The notes beneath the pieces were generated by a model. The model was not told where the DNA came from. It did not search any database and saw only the letters and a list, made by a program, of their open reading frames with translations. Below are positions 25,536 through 35,181 of a stretch of DNA of 64,000 nt, one piece after another. The translations under genes and the position numbers were made by a program. Each line of letters starts with the position of its first letter. Positions within the stretch are counted from its first letter, which is position 1. Origin of the DNA: Sandaracinus amylolyticus. Its GTDB lineage: Bacteria > Myxococcota_A > Polyangia > Polyangiales > Sandaracinaceae. The DNA is taken from positions 1,178,001 to 1,242,000 of the forward strand of contig NZ_CP070225.1 in the NCBI RefSeq assembly GCF_021631985.1, read 5' to 3'.

Positions 25536-26867
25536 ATGCGCGCGCTCGCCGCGATCGCCATCGTGTCGCTGCTCGGCTGCGGGAGCTCGTCGCGTCCGGA
25601 GAGGCCGCCACCCGAGCGGACGCCCGCGCAGACCAGCGCGCCGCCGCCCGGGCCCCCGCGCACCGCGCGCCTCGTCCCCACCACGGCGCTCGAGCCGCGC
25701 ACGTTCCACATCGCGCTCGAGGATCTCCCGCCGCCGAGCGACACCGAGGACGTGCGGCAGCGCCCCGAGGTCGTCGATCCTCCGGCCGATGCGCGGCTGC
25801 GCGTGCCCGCGGGCTTCGAGGTGAACGTGCTCGCCGACGGCCTCGCGATGCCGCGCTGGCTGCGCATCACGCCGAGCGGGGAGATCCTCGTCACCGAGAC
25901 CCGCGAGAACCGCATCACGCTGCTCGCCGATCGCGACGGAGACGGCGCGGCCGAGGAGCGCGCGGTGTTCGCCGACGACGATCGCGGACAGCGCCTCGAC
26001 ATCCCGTTCGGGATGGCGTTCGCGGGCGGCTTCTTCTTCGTCGGCAACCAGGACGAGGTGCGGCGCTGGCCCTACCGCGCGGGACAGCGCGCGCTCGAGG
26101 GCGAGGGCGAGCGCATCACCGAGCTGCCGGGCGGCGGCTACCACCAGCACTGGACGCGCAACGTCGTCGTGTCGCCCGACGGGTCGCAGCTCTACGTCTC
26201 GATCGGCTCGCAGAGCAACGCCGATCCCGATCCGCTGCCGCGCGCGTCGGTGCAGGTGATGGGGCTCGACGGAAGCGGGCGCCGCACGTTCGCGTCGGGG
26301 CTGCGCAACCCGGTGGGGCTCGCGTTCCATCCGCGCACCGGCGCGCTGTGGACCACGGTCAACGAGCGCGACGAGCTCGGCGACGATCTGGTGCCCGACT
26401 ACCTGGCGCACCTCGAGGACGGGCAGTTCTACGGCTGGCCGTGGGTGTACCTCGCGCCGGATCGCCGCGACCCGAGGCTCGCGCGCCGCCCACTCCCCGA
26501 GGAGGCGCGCCGCACGGTCACGCCCGAGGTGCTCTTCCAGGCCCACAGCGCCGCGCTCGGGATCGCGTTCTACGACGGCGCGACGTTCCCCGAGCGGTAC
26601 CGCGGATCGGCGTTCGTCGCGTTCCGCGGATCGTGGAACCGGCGGCTCGGCACCGGGTACGGGATCGCGCTGGTGCCCTTCGACGAGAGCGGACGCCCGC
26701 GCGGCGGCTACCAGGAGTTCCTCGACGGATTCCTGCTCGATCCCGAGGTGCCGCGGGTGTGGGGACGGCCGGTCGGGGTGGTGATCGCGCCCGACGGGAG
26801 CTTGCTGTTCACCGAGGAGACGAACGGGCGGATCTACCGCGTGCAGTGGGTGGGCGAGCGCCGGTGA
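25536..26867 (+). CDS. Sorbosone/glucose dehydrogenase-like (PQQ-type beta-propeller) lipoprotein
   Basis: 443 residues from ATG 25536. Lipobox SLLGC (Cys about 14), a Pro-rich linker, then a six-bladed propeller: VPAGFEVNVLADGLAMPRWLRI, GEILVTETRENRITLLAD, GYHQHWTRNVVVSPDGSQLY, FASGLRNPVGLAFHPRTG, LWTTVNERDELGDD, DGQFYGWPWVYL, and the closing GVVIAPDGSLLFTEETNGRIYR. These blocks (especially the H-x-x-R-N and 'NERDELGDD.PDY' region) are characteristic of the soluble aldose/sorbosone dehydrogenase family that uses PQQ. Location is periplasmic/outer-membrane leaflet. The sugar oxidised and the electron acceptor are not known. A weak TTGATC-17-CATGTG precedes the ATG by 6 nt. Confidence 0.88.
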   Translation: MRALAAIAIVSLLGCGSSSRPERPPPERTPAQTSAPPPGPPRTARLVPTTALEPRTFHIALEDLPPPSDTEDVRQRPEVVDPPADARLRVPAGFEVNVLADGLAMPRWLRITPSGEILVTETRENRITLLADRDGDGAAEERAVFADDDRGQRLDIPFGMAFAGGFFFVGNQDEVRRWPYRAGQRALEGEGERITELPGGGYHQHWTRNVVVSPDGSQLYVSIGSQSNADPDPLPRASVQVMGLDGSGRRTFASGLRNPVGLAFHPRTGALWTTVNERDELGDDLVPDYLAHLEDGQFYGWPWVYLAPDRRDPRLARRPLPEEARRTVTPEVLFQAHSAALGIAFYDGATFPERYRGSAFVAFRGSWNRRLGTGYGIALVPFDESGRPRGGYQEFLDGFLLDPEVPRVWGRPVGVVIAPDGSLLFTEETNGRIYRVQWVGERR

Positions 26868-26917
26868 GATAAGGTCGCGCCGTCAGACGTGCGGATGCGC
26901 GCGCGTCGGACGCGCCG

Positions 26918-28255
26918 ATGCCGCGCCCCTTCACGCTCTGCCACACCGCCGACTGGCACCTCGGGCACGCCCTGCACGGCCGCTCGCGCGAGGCGGAGCA
27001 CGCTGCGTTCTCGGCCTGGCTGGTGGATCTGCTCGAGGCGCAGCGCGTCGACGCGCTGGTGATCGCGGGCGACGTGTTCGACAGCGCGAGCCCCTCGGGC
27101 GCGGCGCAGGGTCAGCTCTTCGAATTCCTGGCGGCGCTGCGGGCGCGCTGTCCGGCGATCGACGTGGTGATCGTCGCGGGCAACCACGACTCCCCGTCGC
27201 GCTTGGCCGCGCCCGATCCGGTGCTGCGATCGCTGCGGGTGCGGATGGTGGGCGCGGTGCCGTGGGTGGGCCGCGGGCGCGATCAGCGGATCGACCCCGA
27301 GCCCCTCGTGGTGCCGCTGCACGCGGAGGGCGCGATCGCGGCGTGGGCGCTCGCGGTGCCCTATCTGCGCGCGTGCGATCTGCCTGCGCTCGATCCCGAG
27401 GCGAGCGACGAGGAGCCGGCGGTGCGCATCGCGCGGGGCGCGCGGCGCGTCTACGAGGAGGTCGCGGCCCACGCGCGCACGCTGCGTCGCGACGATCAGG
27501 CGCTGATCGTCACCGGCCACTGCCACGTGGCGGGCGCGGCGGTGTCGGACGGGAGCGAGCGTCCCGTGATCGGCGGGGTCGCGGGGGCGCTGCCGGTCTC
27601 GGTGTTCCCGGAGGACGCGACGTACGTCGCGCTCGGGCACCTGCACCTCGCTCAGGAGGTGGAGGCGCAAGAAGTGTCGGGCGCGCACGTGCGGTACTCG
27701 GGCTCCCCGATCCCGCTGGCGCTCGGCGAGGAGAGCTATCCGCACGAAGTGCGGCTGGTGACGTTCGAAGGAGGGCGCATCGCGACCCAGGCGGGGCATC
27801 GCGTGCCGCGCTCGGTGCCGATCCTCCGGGTTCCACGGAGCGGTCCGGCGCCGATCGACGAGACGCTCGCGGCGCTGCGGGCGCTCGCCGAGGACGAGGT
27901 GGTGCGCGCTGCGGCGAGCGGGCCCGAGACCCGCTGGCCGTGGGTCGAGGCGCGGGTGCGGCTGGAGCGCGCAGAGCCTGCGCTGCGCGCGCGGGTGGAC
28001 GAGGCGCTCGCGGGCCTGCCGGTGCGCCTGGTGAAGCTCACCGTCGAGCAGGCGCGGACGGGATCGTCGCCGGGCACCGAGGAGGGCGCGAGCCTGCGCG
28101 AGCTCGCCGAGCTCGACGTGCGCGAGGTGTTCCTGCGGCGCTGGGCGCTCGAGCAGGAGGGCGATCCGCCCGACGACGTCCTCGCGGCGTTCGACGAGGC
28201 GCGCGCGGCGGTGCTCGGCAGTGACGGTGCGCGCGGCACGGAGAGCGGGCCGTGA
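26918..28255 (+). CDS. sbcD: Exonuclease SbcD (Mre11-type nuclease subunit)
   Basis: 445 residues. The metallophosphoesterase motifs are all visible: DWHLGH (residues 11-16), GDVFD (about 49), GNHDS (about 87), GHCHV (about 201) and GHLHLAQ (about 235). With SbcC it forms the Mre11/Rad50-like complex that opens hairpins and cleans DNA ends at breaks. A C-terminal capping domain follows. The last codons overlap the sbcC start (GTGA), indicating translational coupling. A DNA-repair role alongside many inverted repeats in this genome is natural, because SbcCD cuts hairpins formed by palindromes. Confidence 0.96.
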   Translation: MPRPFTLCHTADWHLGHALHGRSREAEHAAFSAWLVDLLEAQRVDALVIAGDVFDSASPSGAAQGQLFEFLAALRARCPAIDVVIVAGNHDSPSRLAAPDPVLRSLRVRMVGAVPWVGRGRDQRIDPEPLVVPLHAEGAIAAWALAVPYLRACDLPALDPEASDEEPAVRIARGARRVYEEVAAHARTLRRDDQALIVTGHCHVAGAAVSDGSERPVIGGVAGALPVSVFPEDATYVALGHLHLAQEVEAQEVSGAHVRYSGSPIPLALGEESYPHEVRLVTFEGGRIATQAGHRVPRSVPILRVPRSGPAPIDETLAALRALAEDEVVRAAASGPETRWPWVEARVRLERAEPALRARVDEALAGLPVRLVKLTVEQARTGSSPGTEEGASLRELAELDVREVFLRRWALEQEGDPPDDVLAAFDEARAAVLGSDGARGTESGP

Positions 28256-31200
28256 AGATCCTCGCGATCCGTGGCGAGGGTCTGGCGAGCCTCGCTCGCC
28301 GGTTCGAGCTCGCGCTCGACGCCGCGCCCCTGCGTGATGCGGGCGTGTTCGCGATCGTCGGTCCGACGGGGGCCGGGAAGAGCACGCTGCTCGATGCGCT
28401 GTGCGTCGCGCTCTACGACCGCACTCCACGGCTGACCGGGCGCGGCGAGCGCATCGGCACCGAGGAGGACGCGCGCGCCGCGGGCGATCCGCGGAACCTG
28501 CTGCGTCGCGGCGCGGGGCGCGGGCACGCCGAGGTCGACTTCCGCGGCATCGACGGGCGGGTCTATCGCGCTCGGTGGGAGGTCCGGCGCGCGCGAGGCC
28601 AGGCCGACGGACGGCTGCAGGACACGACGATGTCGCTGGTCGACGTCGAGACGGGGCGTGCGGTCTCGGGCACCCGGAAGGGCGAGGTGCTCGCTGCGAT
28701 CGAGGAGCGCCTCGGGCTCTCGTTCGCGCAGTTCCAGCGCGCGGTGTTGCTCGCGCAGGGACGCTTCGCCGCGTTCCTCGAGGCCGACGATCGTGATCGC
28801 GCGGAGCTGCTCGAGCGCATGACCGGCACCGAGATCTACGGACGGATCTCGATCGAGGTGGCGCGGCGCGCGCGCGAGGAGCGGTCCGCGCTGGAGCGGC
28901 TGGAGGAAGGGCTCGCGTACGTCGCGCCGATGTCCGACGACGCGCGCCGGGCGCAGGAGGCGAGCCTGCCGGAGCGGACGCTCGAGGTCGCACGCGCGGC
29001 GCAGCGCGCGAGGACGCTCGAGGCGCAGGCGCGATGGTGGACCGAGCGCGATCTGTGGGCGCGCGAAGAAGCCGAGTCGCGGCGCGAGCTCGCGGAGCTC
29101 GACGGACAGCTCGACCTCTCGGAGGCGCGGCGTCGCGACATCGAGGAGGCGCAGCGGGCCGAGCCGTTGCGCGCGCCGCTCGAGGCGCTCGATCGCGCCG
29201 AGCAGGTCGGGCGTGGGGCACGAGCCGCGAAGGTGAACGCCGACGCGGTGGCGGCATCGGCCGAGCGGGAGCGCGGCGAGGCGACCGAGGCGCTCGCGCG
29301 CGCCGAGATGCAGGAGCGCGAGGCGCGGGCGCGCGCGGATGCGCTGAGCCCGGTGCTGCGGGAGGCGAGGGCGCTCGATCGCGAGCTCGCCGTCGCCCGG
29401 GCGAAGATGGGCGAAGCGGCCGCGCGCGCCGCGCGCGCAGCCGAGGTGTCCACGGCGCGTGGTGCGGAGCGTGTGGCGCACGGCGGACGCATCGCGACGC
29501 TGCACCGGCAGATCGAGTCGGCGACGGGGCGACGTCGCGCGGAGGGCGCGCTCGACACGATCGCGGAGGACGATGCGCCTCGGTTGATCGAGCGGCTCGA
29601 GCGTCTCGTCGCGCTGCGGGACTCGGCGCGGGACGCGGCGGAGCGACGCGCGCGGGTCGCGGCGCAGACCGCGCCGCGGAGGCGGGCGCTGGAGGAGGCG
29701 ATCGTCGACGCCCAGCGCTGGCGAGCGGCGCTCGAAGCGGCGGGGGAGCGTCTCGCAGCGCGTCGAGACGCGCTCGCGCGAGAGCTCGGAGCCCACGAGC
29801 TCCGCGACGCGCTCGAGCGCCTCGGGGCCGCACGATCCGCGCTGGCGGTGATCGGCGATGCAGCGCGCCGCGCATCGGTGGCGGCAGCGCGCGCGGCGAC
29901 GGCGAGGGCCTCCGAGCGCGCGGCGCGGCTCGCGATCGAGCGCGGTGAGGCCCGTCGAGCCGAAGCGCTGAGCGCGCTGCCTTCGGCGCGTGCGCGCCTG
30001 CTGGAGGCCGAGCGTGCGCGCGATCTCGCGACTGCGATGCTCGATCTCGCGCAGCTGCGCTCGGAGCTGCGTGACGGCGATGCGTGCCCGCTCTGCGGCG
30101 CGCTCGATCATCCGTACGCGCGCCACGCGCCGGTCGCGCTCGTGGATGCCCAGCGAGCGCGCGTCGCCGAGCTGCGCGACGAGGTCGTCGCGCTGGAGCG
30201 CGCGCTCGCGACCGCGGATGCGGAGATCGGCTCGGAGCGCGTCGCGTCGGAGCGCGCCGCCGAAGCGGCCGTCGCGTCGGAGCGCGAGGCCACCGAGGAG
30301 ACGCAGCGCGCGCGCGAAGCGTCGCGCGCGAGGGCGCTCGAGTCGCTCGCGTCGTGGTGGTCGGGCGCCGGGATGCGGCTGCGGGCGCGGCTCGCGCCCG
30401 CCGAGGACGTGCACGCGGCGGGTGCAGGAGGCGCGGGGGGCGCGCCGATCTGGGCGGAGGCGCGCGACCGCTCGCTCGACGAGGCCGCGGTCGAGGCGTG
30501 GTCGCGCGGCGTCGAGGAGGCGCGGGCGCGGGTGCTCGCCGCGCTCGCCGCGCGCGAGGCCGCGGAGCGTGCAGTCGAGGGCGCGTCGCAGGAGCGGGAC
30601 CGTGCCGCGTCGGGGCTCGCGCAGGTCGAACGCGCGGCGCGCGATGCCGAGAGCGCGCTCGAAGCGGTCGGGCGCGCGGTCGCGGAGCACGAGCGCGAGC
30701 ATGCGCGCGCGCTCGCCGATCTCGAGGAGAGCGCGGCGAGGATCGCGACGTGGCGGGCCGCGATCGAGGCGCGAGTGGGCCCGCTCGAGGCGCTCGATCG
30801 GGCGGCGCTCGCCGAGGTCCAGCGCGCGCTCGCGACGTGCGCCGAGGCGCGGCGCGACGAGGCGCGCGCACGCTCCGCGCTGGCTGCGCTCGAGGCGGAT
30901 GCAGCGCGCGCAGCGGACGCCGAAGCCGCAGCGAAGCGCGACGAAGAGGACGCGCGCACCGCGCTCGCACGCGCCGAAGAGGAGGTCGCCGCGCTCGCGT
31001 CACGCCGCAGCGCGATCGCTGCCGACGATCTCGACGCACTGGAGGAGAGCGCGCGCATCGGGTGCGACGCCGGCCGCGCCATGCGCGAGTCGGCCGCCCA
31101 GCACCGCGCGCGGACCGAGACCGCGCTCGCGGCGGCGCTCGAGGCCGTGTCGTCGGCTGCGCGCGCGAATGTCGAGAGCACGCGAGAGCTCGTGGCGGCG

Positions 31201-32073
31201 CGCACGCGGCTCGAGGATGCGCTGCGCACGTCGGGGCTCGAGGAAGCCGCGCTGCGCCGATTGCTGGCGCGTCCGCGCGAGGAGCTCGCGGCATGGCGTC
31301 GCGAGCTCGCGGTGCTCGACGAGCGACGTGCGCGTGGCCACGCCGTCCTCGACGAGCGCGTCCGCCGTCGCGAAGCGCACGACGCCGCGCCGCCCGACGG
31401 ACTGCTCCCCCGTGACGCCATCGAGCGCGAGCTCGCGCGCGCTCGCGACGCGGAGAACGTGGAGCGCCGACTGCTCGCGTCGCTCGAGGACGCCCTGGCG
31501 CGCGACGATCGCCAGCGCGCCGAGCGTGCCGAGATCGTGGCGCGCATCGAGGCGCAGCGGGTGCGTGTCGGCACCTGGGCCACGCTCGAAACGCTGATCG
31601 GCTCCGCCGACGGCAAGCGCTTCCGGGTGTTCGCGCAGGGGCTCACCCTCGAGCTCCTGCTCGATCACGCGAACGCGCAGCTCGAGCGACTCGCCCCGCG
31701 CTACGCGCTGCGCCGCACCCCGGGCGCGGAGCTCGGCGTGCAGGTCGTCGATCGCGAGATGGGCGACGAGATCCGCGGCATCAAGAGCCTCTCGGGCGGC
31801 GAGACGTTCCTGGTCTCGCTCGCGCTCGCGCTGGCGCTCGCGTCGATGACGGCGCGACGCGTCCCGGTGGACTCGCTCTTCATCGACGAGGGCTTCGGCG
31901 GGCTCGACGCGGAGAGCCTCGAGGTCGTGCTCGCAGCGCTCGACGCGCTGCAGGCGAGCGGGCGTCAGGTCGGCGTCGTCTCGCACGTCGCGGCGATGGC
32001 GGAGCGCTTCGCCGCGCGCGTCGAGGTGCGCCCGGCCGGGCACGCGGAGAGCCTCGTCGAGGTCGTCTCGTGA
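28252..32073 (+). CDS. sbcC: Exonuclease SbcC (Rad50-type ATPase subunit)
   Basis: 1273 residues, GTG start overlapping the sbcD stop by 4 nt. Walker A GPTGAGKST lies at 37-45. Long Ala/Arg/Glu coiled coils flank a zinc hook with CPLC (Cys612 and Cys615; DACPLCGALDHPYA). The C-terminal lobe has the ABC signature SLSGGETFLVSLALALALA and Walker B/D-loop DSLFIDEGFGGLD. The insert VRRGAGRGHAEVDFRGIDGRVYRARW near the N-terminus is typical of the family. It is the ATP-driven structural partner of SbcD. Coiled coils are unusually rich in Ala/Arg because of the high GC content. Confidence 0.96.
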   Translation: MKILAIRGEGLASLARRFELALDAAPLRDAGVFAIVGPTGAGKSTLLDALCVALYDRTPRLTGRGERIGTEEDARAAGDPRNLLRRGAGRGHAEVDFRGIDGRVYRARWEVRRARGQADGRLQDTTMSLVDVETGRAVSGTRKGEVLAAIEERLGLSFAQFQRAVLLAQGRFAAFLEADDRDRAELLERMTGTEIYGRISIEVARRAREERSALERLEEGLAYVAPMSDDARRAQEASLPERTLEVARAAQRARTLEAQARWWTERDLWAREEAESRRELAELDGQLDLSEARRRDIEEAQRAEPLRAPLEALDRAEQVGRGARAAKVNADAVAASAERERGEATEALARAEMQEREARARADALSPVLREARALDRELAVARAKMGEAAARAARAAEVSTARGAERVAHGGRIATLHRQIESATGRRRAEGALDTIAEDDAPRLIERLERLVALRDSARDAAERRARVAAQTAPRRRALEEAIVDAQRWRAALEAAGERLAARRDALARELGAHELRDALERLGAARSALAVIGDAARRASVAAARAATARASERAARLAIERGEARRAEALSALPSARARLLEAERARDLATAMLDLAQLRSELRDGDACPLCGALDHPYARHAPVALVDAQRARVAELRDEVVALERALATADAEIGSERVASERAAEAAVASEREATEETQRAREASRARALESLASWWSGAGMRLRARLAPAEDVHAAGAGGAGGAPIWAEARDRSLDEAAVEAWSRGVEEARARVLAALAAREAAERAVEGASQERDRAASGLAQVERAARDAESALEAVGRAVAEHEREHARALADLEESAARIATWRAAIEARVGPLEALDRAALAEVQRALATCAEARRDEARARSALAALEADAARAADAEAAAKRDEEDARTALARAEEEVAALASRRSAIAADDLDALEESARIGCDAGRAMRESAAQHRARTETALAAALEAVSSAARANVESTRELVAARTRLEDALRTSGLEEAALRRLLARPREELAAWRRELAVLDERRARGHAVLDERVRRREAHDAAPPDGLLPRDAIERELARARDAENVERRLLASLEDALARDDRQRAERAEIVARIEAQRVRVGTWATLETLIGSADGKRFRVFAQGLTLELLLDHANAQLERLAPRYALRRTPGAELGVQVVDREMGDEIRGIKSLSGGETFLVSLALALALASMTARRVPVDSLFIDEGFGGLDAESLEVVLAALDALQASGRQVGVVSHVAAMAERFAARVEVRPAGHAESLVEVVS

Positions 32074-32078
32074 TCGCG

Positions 32079-32954
32079 TCAGCGCCGGCGGCGCACGCCG
32101 AGCGCGCCGAGCGCGGCGGCAAACAGCAGCGCCGTCTCGGCACCGGTGCGCGCGCCGCTCGGCACCGCGCACCGCCAGCCTCCGCCGCCCGCGAAGTTGG
32201 TTCCGGGCGGCGCGGTCGGGCCTCCATCGAACGGCGGCTCGACGCCCGCGTCGAAGGGCTCCTGGCCGGCATCCTCTTCGTCGCCGCCCGCGTCGTGGTC
32301 CTCGCCGCCCGCGTCGGGCACGCCGGCGTCGTCGGTGTTGGTGCCCCCATCGGGCCGCCCCGGCACGTCGGGCACGCACTCGCCTTCCCCGAGGCGCACC
32401 GTGCCGCACCGATCGATCGGGTCGTCGATGCAGGGCTCGGGATCGCGCGCGTTGGGGCACCCGTCCTCGTCGCAGTCGCCCGCGAGCCAGCTCGACGTCG
32501 GCTGTCCGTCGGGCGTTCGGTGGCAGTCGACGACCTGCTCGCTCGTGAGCTCCGTGCTCCCGGCGCAGTAGTCGAGCCCGAGCGTCGGATACGCGCACAC
32601 GCCGCTCGTGAACCCTTCGGGCGGGTTCACCGCCCCGACGCACACCCCCTCGCGCGTGAGCAGGCGAGGGCAGTCCTCGTTCACGTCGCACCCGAACAAC
32701 GTCCCGCACAGGGGCCGGCAGACGCGCCCCTCGATCCCCAACAGCAGCTGGTCGCACACCGCGGCCTCGAAGCGCTCGCCCGAGCAGGTGACCGCGTCGG
32801 TGCACGCGATGAGATCGCAGTCGACGAGCGGCGTCGCGCCGGTCTCTCCCGTCACCGTGCAGACCAGCGGCTCGGCGCGCGCGGCCCCCGGCGCTGCCAC
32901 CACGATCGCGACCGCGACGAGCAAGAGCAAGGAAGACGAGAAGCGATACCGCAT
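32079..32954 (-). CDS. Secreted Cys-rich protein with a MYXO-CTERM-like tail
   Basis: 291 residues from ATG 32954. A Sec signal peptide (MRYRFSSSLLLLVAVAIVVA ... ARA, about 26 residues) precedes a mature part with about 18 Cys (LVDCDLIACTDAVTC, GRVCRPLCGTLFGC, CDEDGCPNARDPEPC). A long Asp/Gly/Pro linker (DDAGVPDAGGEDHDAGGDEE) leads to a C-terminal 'WRCAVPSGARTGAETALLFAAALGALGVRRRR', a hydrophobic stretch ending in Arg as in MYXO-CTERM proteins. It is probably processed and anchored at the cell surface. No function can be assigned. It converges on sbcC with 5 bp between the stops. Confidence 0.8.
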   Translation of the reverse strand: MRYRFSSSLLLLVAVAIVVAAPGAARAEPLVCTVTGETGATPLVDCDLIACTDAVTCSGERFEAAVCDQLLLGIEGRVCRPLCGTLFGCDVNEDCPRLLTREGVCVGAVNPPEGFTSGVCAYPTLGLDYCAGSTELTSEQVVDCHRTPDGQPTSSWLAGDCDEDGCPNARDPEPCIDDPIDRCGTVRLGEGECVPDVPGRPDGGTNTDDAGVPDAGGEDHDAGGDEEDAGQEPFDAGVEPPFDGGPTAPPGTNFAGGGGWRCAVPSGARTGAETALLFAAALGALGVRRRR

Positions 32955-33002
32955 CCTTCGATGATCCCGGATCGCGCGGAGCGACGGAAGAGGCGTGCGC
33001 CG

Positions 33003-33031
33003 TTGACGGACGCGCCGGGTGGTCGTAGGAC
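33003..33031 (+). promoter_or_regulatory. prfB promoter (TTGACG-17-TAGGAC)
   Basis: TTGACG at 33003-33008, a 17-bp spacer, TAGGAC at 33026-33031. It belongs to a set of TTGACN-17-TAGNNN promoters in this window (also bamA, skp, DUF507 gene). The leader would be about 35 nt. Confidence 0.7.
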
Positions 33032-33073
33032 ACACGACCGGCCTCCGGCCGGACACCAGAGAGGACTCGCATC

Positions 33074-34223
33074 ATGTCGATGCCCGTCGGCGAAGCCCGC
33101 GAACGACTGTCGGAGCTCGCTCAGCGCCACGAAGCGCTGGGGAGGTATCTTTGACGTCGACGGCCTTCGTCTGCAGATCGATCGTCTGAACGACCACACC
33201 CTGCGCCCCGGCTTCTGGGACGACGCCGAAGCCGCGCAGAAGGTGGTCCAGGAGAAGGCGGCCATCGAGGCCGTCGTCACCAAGTACGAGAAGCTCCAGC
33301 GCGAGACCAAGGACCTCGGCGATCTCCTCGAGATGGCCGACGGCGACGAGTCGGTGATCGACGAGGTCATCGCGCAGATCCCCGAGCTCGAGAAGGCGAC
33401 GCGACAGATGGAGGTCGCGCGCATGCTCGCGGGGAAGACCGATCGCTCCGACGCGATCGTGACGATCCATCCTGGCACCGGCGGCGTCGACGCGCAGGAC
33501 TGGGCCGAGATGCTCCTCCGCATGTACCTGCGGTGGTGCGAGAAGAAGGGCTACAAGACCGAGATCGTCGACCAGCAGGCCGGTGAGCAAGCTGGGATCA
33601 AGGGCGCGACGATCCACGTGCGAGGCCCCTTCGCGTACGGCTACCTGCGCGCCGAGAACGGCGTGCACCGCCTGATCCGCATCTCGCCGTTCGACGCCAA
33701 CGCCCGCCGTCAGACCGCGTTCGCCTCGCTCGAGGTCGTGCCCGATCTCGACGACGACGTGGGCGAGATCGAGATCAAGCCGGAGGACCTGCAGGTCGAC
33801 ACCTTCCGCGCCGGCGGCAAGGGCGGTCAGCACGTCAACAAGACCGAGTCGGCGATCCGCATCACGCACATCCCGAGCGGCGTGATCGTCGCGTGCCAGG
33901 CGGAGCGCTCGCAGCACAAGAACCGCGCGACCGCGATGAAGATGCTGCGCGGCAAGCTGTACGAGCTCGAGCGCCAGAAGCGCGAGGCCGAGTTCCAGGC
34001 GAACTACGGCGTCGACAAGATGGAGAGCGGGTTCGGCTCCCAGGTCCGCACCTACACGCTCGCGCCGTACCGCCTGGTCAAGGACGAGCGCACCGAGTTC
34101 AAGACCGGCGCAGTCGATGCGGTGCTCGACGGTGACCTCGACGATCTCATCGAGGCCTACCTGATGAAGACCGCGGATCAGCGGAAGAAGAAGGACGAGG
34201 CCGCGACCGCCGCGGCCCAGTGA
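33074..34223 (+). CDS. prfB: Peptide chain release factor 2, with programmed +1 frameshift
   Basis: The gene is read in two frames. The first frame from ATG 33074 gives 26 residues ([26 protein letters not shown]) and meets an in-frame TGA at 33152. A +1 shift at CTT-T continues with [20 protein letters not shown] to 34223, giving about 382 residues. The tripeptide anticodon SPF ([11 protein letters not shown]) marks RF2, specific for UGA and UAA, and the catalytic GGQ is in [10 protein letters not shown]. The protein releases finished peptides on the ribosome. Since RF2 recognises the internal UGA, the shift is autoregulatory as in most bacteria. Gene finders that miss the shift would lose the N-terminus or start inside it. 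Confidence 0.96.
33139..33155 (+). promoter_or_regulatory. Programmed +1 frameshift site of prfB
   Basis: GGGGAGG (33139-33145, internal SD-like), then TAT CTT TGA C. The CTT-TGA slip codons and upstream SD-like stretch are the established elements of RF2 frameshifting; the stop is at 33152-33154. Confidence 0.95.
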
Positions 34224-35063
34224 TCAGCGCATCGAGGGCGGCAGCTCGTCGTCGCCGCCCGATGCGCTGCGCGTCGTGGTGGTCGCGCACGTCGACGGTC
34301 GCACCCGACCGGTCTCGTCCGCGACCATCGCGACCCCGAGCTCGCGCGCCGCGAGCTGCACCACGCGCATCGTCGCCTCGCTCGCGTCGCTCGCGCATCC
34401 GAGCTGCACCACCTCGCCGCGCGCTGCGCGCGCGTCGTCGGGGCGTCCCGCGTGCTCCCAGCTCTCCGCGCTCCGATGCAGCGCGTACGCATAGAGCGGA
34501 TGCTCGAGCTGCCCGAGCGCATAGCGATACGCCGTCGCCGCGTCGGCCCACTGCTCCGCGCCGAACGCGAGCTCACCGCGGATCATCCACGCCATCAGCG
34601 CGAGCTCGCCCGCGCCCGCGAAGCGCGTCGTGAAGCGCTCGGCGCGCCCCACCGCCGCGCGCTCTCCCGCGCGCCAGCTCAGCCACAGCTCCACGAACGC
34701 CATCTCCGCGAGCAGCGTCGAGTCGCGGCTCCCGTTCGCCGCCGCCTCCGCCGCGCGCTCGGCATCGGCACGATGACGCCGCGCTTCGCGCCCCTCGCTC
34801 GACTCCGCCGCGAGCAGATGCGCCCGCGCGAGATCGCGCAGCACCCGACGTCGCTCCGCGCCCCGCGCGCTGCGACGCGCCGACTCGAGCTCGTCGACGC
34901 TCGTCTCCGGCACCTGCAGCAGATCGGTCCGCCCGTTCGACGCCTCGACGAAGAGCGCGCCGGGCTCGATCGCACCGCCCGCTGCGCTCTGCGTCCGCAC
35001 CTGCGCGCCGCCGCATCCCACCACGACGAGCAGCACGAGCCCCGCGACGTTCACCCCACGCAT
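34224..35063 (-). CDS. Putative lipoprotein with helical (TPR-like) repeats
   Basis: 279 residues from ATG 35063. Signal peptide with lipobox VVVGC (Cys about 15). The mature part is helical and Ala/Arg-rich, with segments that look like degenerate TPR units (RRVLRDLARAHLLAAESSEG, ADAATAYRYALGQLEHPLYA, YALHRSAESWEHAGRPDDAR). The end VQLGCASDASEATMRVVQLA is followed by an acidic tail. No specific function. It overlaps no other gene; its stop abuts that of prfB (convergent, no gap), and it is divergent from lysS. A TAGGAT box lies 7 nt before the start. Confidence 0.75.
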   Translation of the reverse strand: MRGVNVAGLVLLVVVGCGGAQVRTQSAAGGAIEPGALFVEASNGRTDLLQVPETSVDELESARRSARGAERRRVLRDLARAHLLAAESSEGREARRHRADAERAAEAAANGSRDSTLLAEMAFVELWLSWRAGERAAVGRAERFTTRFAGAGELALMAWMIRGELAFGAEQWADAATAYRYALGQLEHPLYAYALHRSAESWEHAGRPDDARAARGEVVQLGCASDASEATMRVVQLAARELGVAMVADETGRVRPSTCATTTTRSASGGDDELPPSMR

Positions 35064-35070
35064 GCGGCCG

Positions 35071-35076
35071 ATCCTA
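35071..35076 (-). promoter_or_regulatory. -10 box (TAGGAT) 7 nt before the 35063 lipoprotein
   Basis: Minus-strand TAGGAT at 35076-35071, ATG at 35063. No clear -35. Confidence 0.4.
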
Positions 35077-35181
35077 CTCGACCTCGCTGGCGCCATCCCC
35101 TGCGGGCGTGGCAACGTTCGCGCCCCCGGCGCCCAGCCCGGAACCGGGAGCACGCCGCGAGAACCCACGCCGAGGCACCAG

